From assembly GCA_028564705.1 (NCBI GenBank), contig JAPXFQ010001387.1, positions 682,001-746,000 of the forward strand: a DNA stretch of 64,000 bases, read 5' to 3'. Within the stretch, counting starts at the first letter, position 1. The number at the start of each line of letters is the position of its first letter. The notes under the pieces were generated by a model that saw only the letters and a program-made list of their open reading frames with translations, was not told the origin of the DNA and ran no database searches. The position numbers and the translations under genes are program-made. Below are positions 61,781-64,000 of the stretch, in pieces. Source of the DNA: Apricaphanius iberus. Lineage: Eukaryota > Chordata > Actinopteri > Cyprinodontiformes > Aphaniidae.

Positions 61781-63608
61781 TACTTCAAAAACCAAATATA
61801 CTTTATTGTGCATTTATAAGCACATTAGAAACCATCCTAACACTACCGAAGAAGCTTACATACATGGTCTTCTTTATCTCCACTCGGGGGGTACAGCCAA
61901 TCAGTGCCCAAGAAAAATAGTTGGTGATCCCAGACTGGCTTTTTTGCAAACCCCAGCTAAGGGGTTAAGTGTTAAGTGGCATTGTGCGACGATGTTTCAG
62001 CTTCCCACGCTTGCACGTACTTGGATATGCTCAAAGAAAGAATCCGTGAAAGGACAAAATTTCTGTAAATATTTTACAGTGACATTCCACCGTAGGCAGG
62101 CCTCCACTGTAGCACAAACTTCTGACTTTGACTGAATTAAAAATATGAAAGATCTAAAAAATTATCATTTGTCATTTTGATCATTGCAAAGTACAGACAA
62201 AATTTGATGACCAGGATCTTGGTGTAAAATTGTTTAATTCAATATAGACAGCTCTGACAACTGGTACCACTTACAGCAACAAGCAATAAAAGGCATTTAG
62301 AACATTCTCACTATGGGGAGAGAGACAAAGCTAAAAGAAAGAGCTTAACATGAGTTTACCAAAATACAGACAAGCCAGATTTCTTCTGAGACATTGTCCT
62401 TTCAACTGAGGAGACAAAATTAGAGCCTTTTGTCACATCAAATCCCAACAATTCTGTGTTCACACAAGAAAAAAAATCTAAAAGCTTTCAAGGAGAAGCA
62501 GCAACCCTAGTGTGAGACAGAAAGGCCCCACAGCTTTTGGTACAGGCTGGTTTTTCTAAAAGGGTCTGCAGGTCATAGCTCCTTCAACAACATAATCAAC
62601 CAAAATACCCATCTAAAAGCATCAAAGAATGGATGACAGCAAAACTGTGGACTGTTCTGATGACTTGCAGTCAGGATAATGCACCTATCAAACTTGAGCG
62701 ACGGTACAGTCTTTGTGAAGAGTGGGATCAAAATTTAGAAATAAACCAGAAAAGGTTCATTTGTCACAACAAAAAAACAGAACCAGTCTTTATTGGTACA
62801 ATAACGAACCTCAGATGTGCTTAAAAACCAACCGTAGTCTGCTGATGTTTACCTTTGTTAATAAATATAAATTCTTTGAAACGGTTGTGAGCAGTACTTT
62901 TGAGAAGTCATTGTCATGGTTGTATATTAATTAGCTAAATGATAAACAAAATAAATTAGAGTTGGAACAAAAAGATTCAAAGCATCCAAAGCAAACAAAA
63001 CATTGGTGACTGTATAAAGATAAATCAAGCTAATAAGATAATATATAATAATGTTTATATGTGATATTAGACATATTTCTGAAAATACCCTGTTTTCACA
63101 TTTCAATAAGCTAAAATATGTTGCCAGTTAGTAATAGGTCATGTTCTTTAGTTTTGACTGGCTGGTATATTGGTATTTCTATGCTTGTCTTAGCTTTCTA
63201 GCCAAGAAATACATAGTAAATGTCAATTGTGTCTTTTCACAAATAGAGTGAAAGTTTTTGAACCATTGAAGTGCTTGCATCAAGCAGTTGAGATTTTAGA
63301 TCTAATATTTTTTAACTAACAAGTATTTATATTAAATTGTTACTTTAGCATCAGTAGTAATCTACAATTAAGGTAGATTAGACAAAGTATGCAAACAGTG
63401 CCAACATTCACAAGTGTTTGTGATTTTTATTGTTTGTTTTTTCAATGATTTCTTGGTATATTTCTGTTACTATAGTCTTGTCATATTCAGGGTACTGCCA
63501 GTTGTCCATTACTATTAGCCTTTTCCACATTAGTAGCTATATTCCTTTGTGTAGTTTCTTTGTTATTTATTATATTCTGTTCTCTGTACATTTACTGTTG
63601 TTAGTGTT
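61781..63608. other. Intergenic stretch, no feature recognised
   Basis: AT-rich, increasingly so towards 63 kb; open frames are short and have no domain character. Confidence 0.5.
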
Positions 63609-63616
63609 GCCTAGAT

Positions 63617-63929
63617 CAGTTTTTCTCAAACTTTTTAGCATGGATACCACCTGAAAAAATGTCGAGCTCACCAGGTACCATGATCATGACTAACCTAAAC
63701 ATACAGAAGAGAAGGCTTACTCTTTTAACAATACAATTAACAAATTAGGCTTGTTTTTCTCTTAGTAAGGATTAATTATTGGTAATTGTTACCAGCCACA
63801 GCCACACTATGTGTGAATTATATATTTTTAATTTTAATTTCAAAAGATATTTAGAACTTTCCTCCTTGTACCACAAGGGAAAACTTGAGTACCACTGGTG
63901 GTATGCGTACCACAGCTTCAGAATCATGG
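63617..63929. mobile_element. Non-autonomous hAT-type element, 313 bp, 8-bp target duplication
   Basis: It starts CAGTTTTTCTCAAACTTTTT, ends CACAGCTTCAGAATCATGG, and is bounded by GCCTAGAT at 63609-63616 and 63930-63937. GTACCACTGGTGGTATGCGT near the right end is typical of Charlie-like hAT repeats in vertebrates. Confidence 0.8.
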
Positions 63930-64000
63930 GCCTAGATCCTTTAGTGTCTACTTAAGCTCCTCTACTTAAGATCCTACCTTAAGAACAGGAACTTCTGTGT

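Overview
The window is teleost fish nuclear DNA. It is AT-rich, has spliced vertebrate-type exons far apart, and is full of fish-type mobile elements (Tc1/mariner, IS630-like, hAT, Penelope-like, LINE tails, tRNA-derived SINEs, TG/CA microsatellites). There are no prokaryotic gene clusters, CRISPR arrays or rRNA genes, and I recognised no intact tRNA gene.

Only one host protein-coding gene is supported. It lies on the + strand and belongs to the ZNF804A/ZNF804B/GPATCH8 zinc-finger family. Three coding exons are visible: the C2H2 finger exon (2467-2571), a basic exon (21796 to 21912 or 21932) and a very large terminal exon (37478-41443, polyadenylation signal at 41621). The first exon or exons must lie upstream of base 1. 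The finger is well conserved and the rest is divergent. The best-looking donor of the second visible exon does not match the reading frame of the terminal exon, which leaves an open question about isoforms or a missed exon.

The introns (1-2466, 2572-21795, about 21933-37477) and the region downstream of 41.6 kb are mostly transposon remains. Best resolved are: (i) 3808-5699, a TA-flanked inverted-repeat element carrying a second copy of itself in opposite orientation; (ii) 6060-11770, a three-layer nest in which an old Tc1-like copy holds an IS630-like element (6936-11576), whose transposase gene holds another IS630-like element (7873-10309), with a SINE also in the Tc1 copy; (iii) hAT elements with 8-bp target duplications at 17298-18430, 34268-36069, 60576-60800 and 63617-63929; (iv) a Penelope-like retroelement with a GIY-YIG domain at 16119-17276; (v) Tc1-like relics at 15110, 23345, 31402, 33150, 46140 and 60025, plus short terminal pieces. 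All recognisable transposases are broken.

Downstream of the gene (41.6-64 kb) I see no further gene. That part holds repeats, a 64-bp perfect inverted duplication beside a 46-bp hairpin palindrome (57174-57280), and some stretches that look compositionally like conserved non-coding DNA but cannot be proven so from one sequence. I found no convincing new biological system. The most informative points are the self-nested transposons, the splice-phase conflict in the zinc-finger gene, and two unclassified elements (24334-24975 and 54484-57133).
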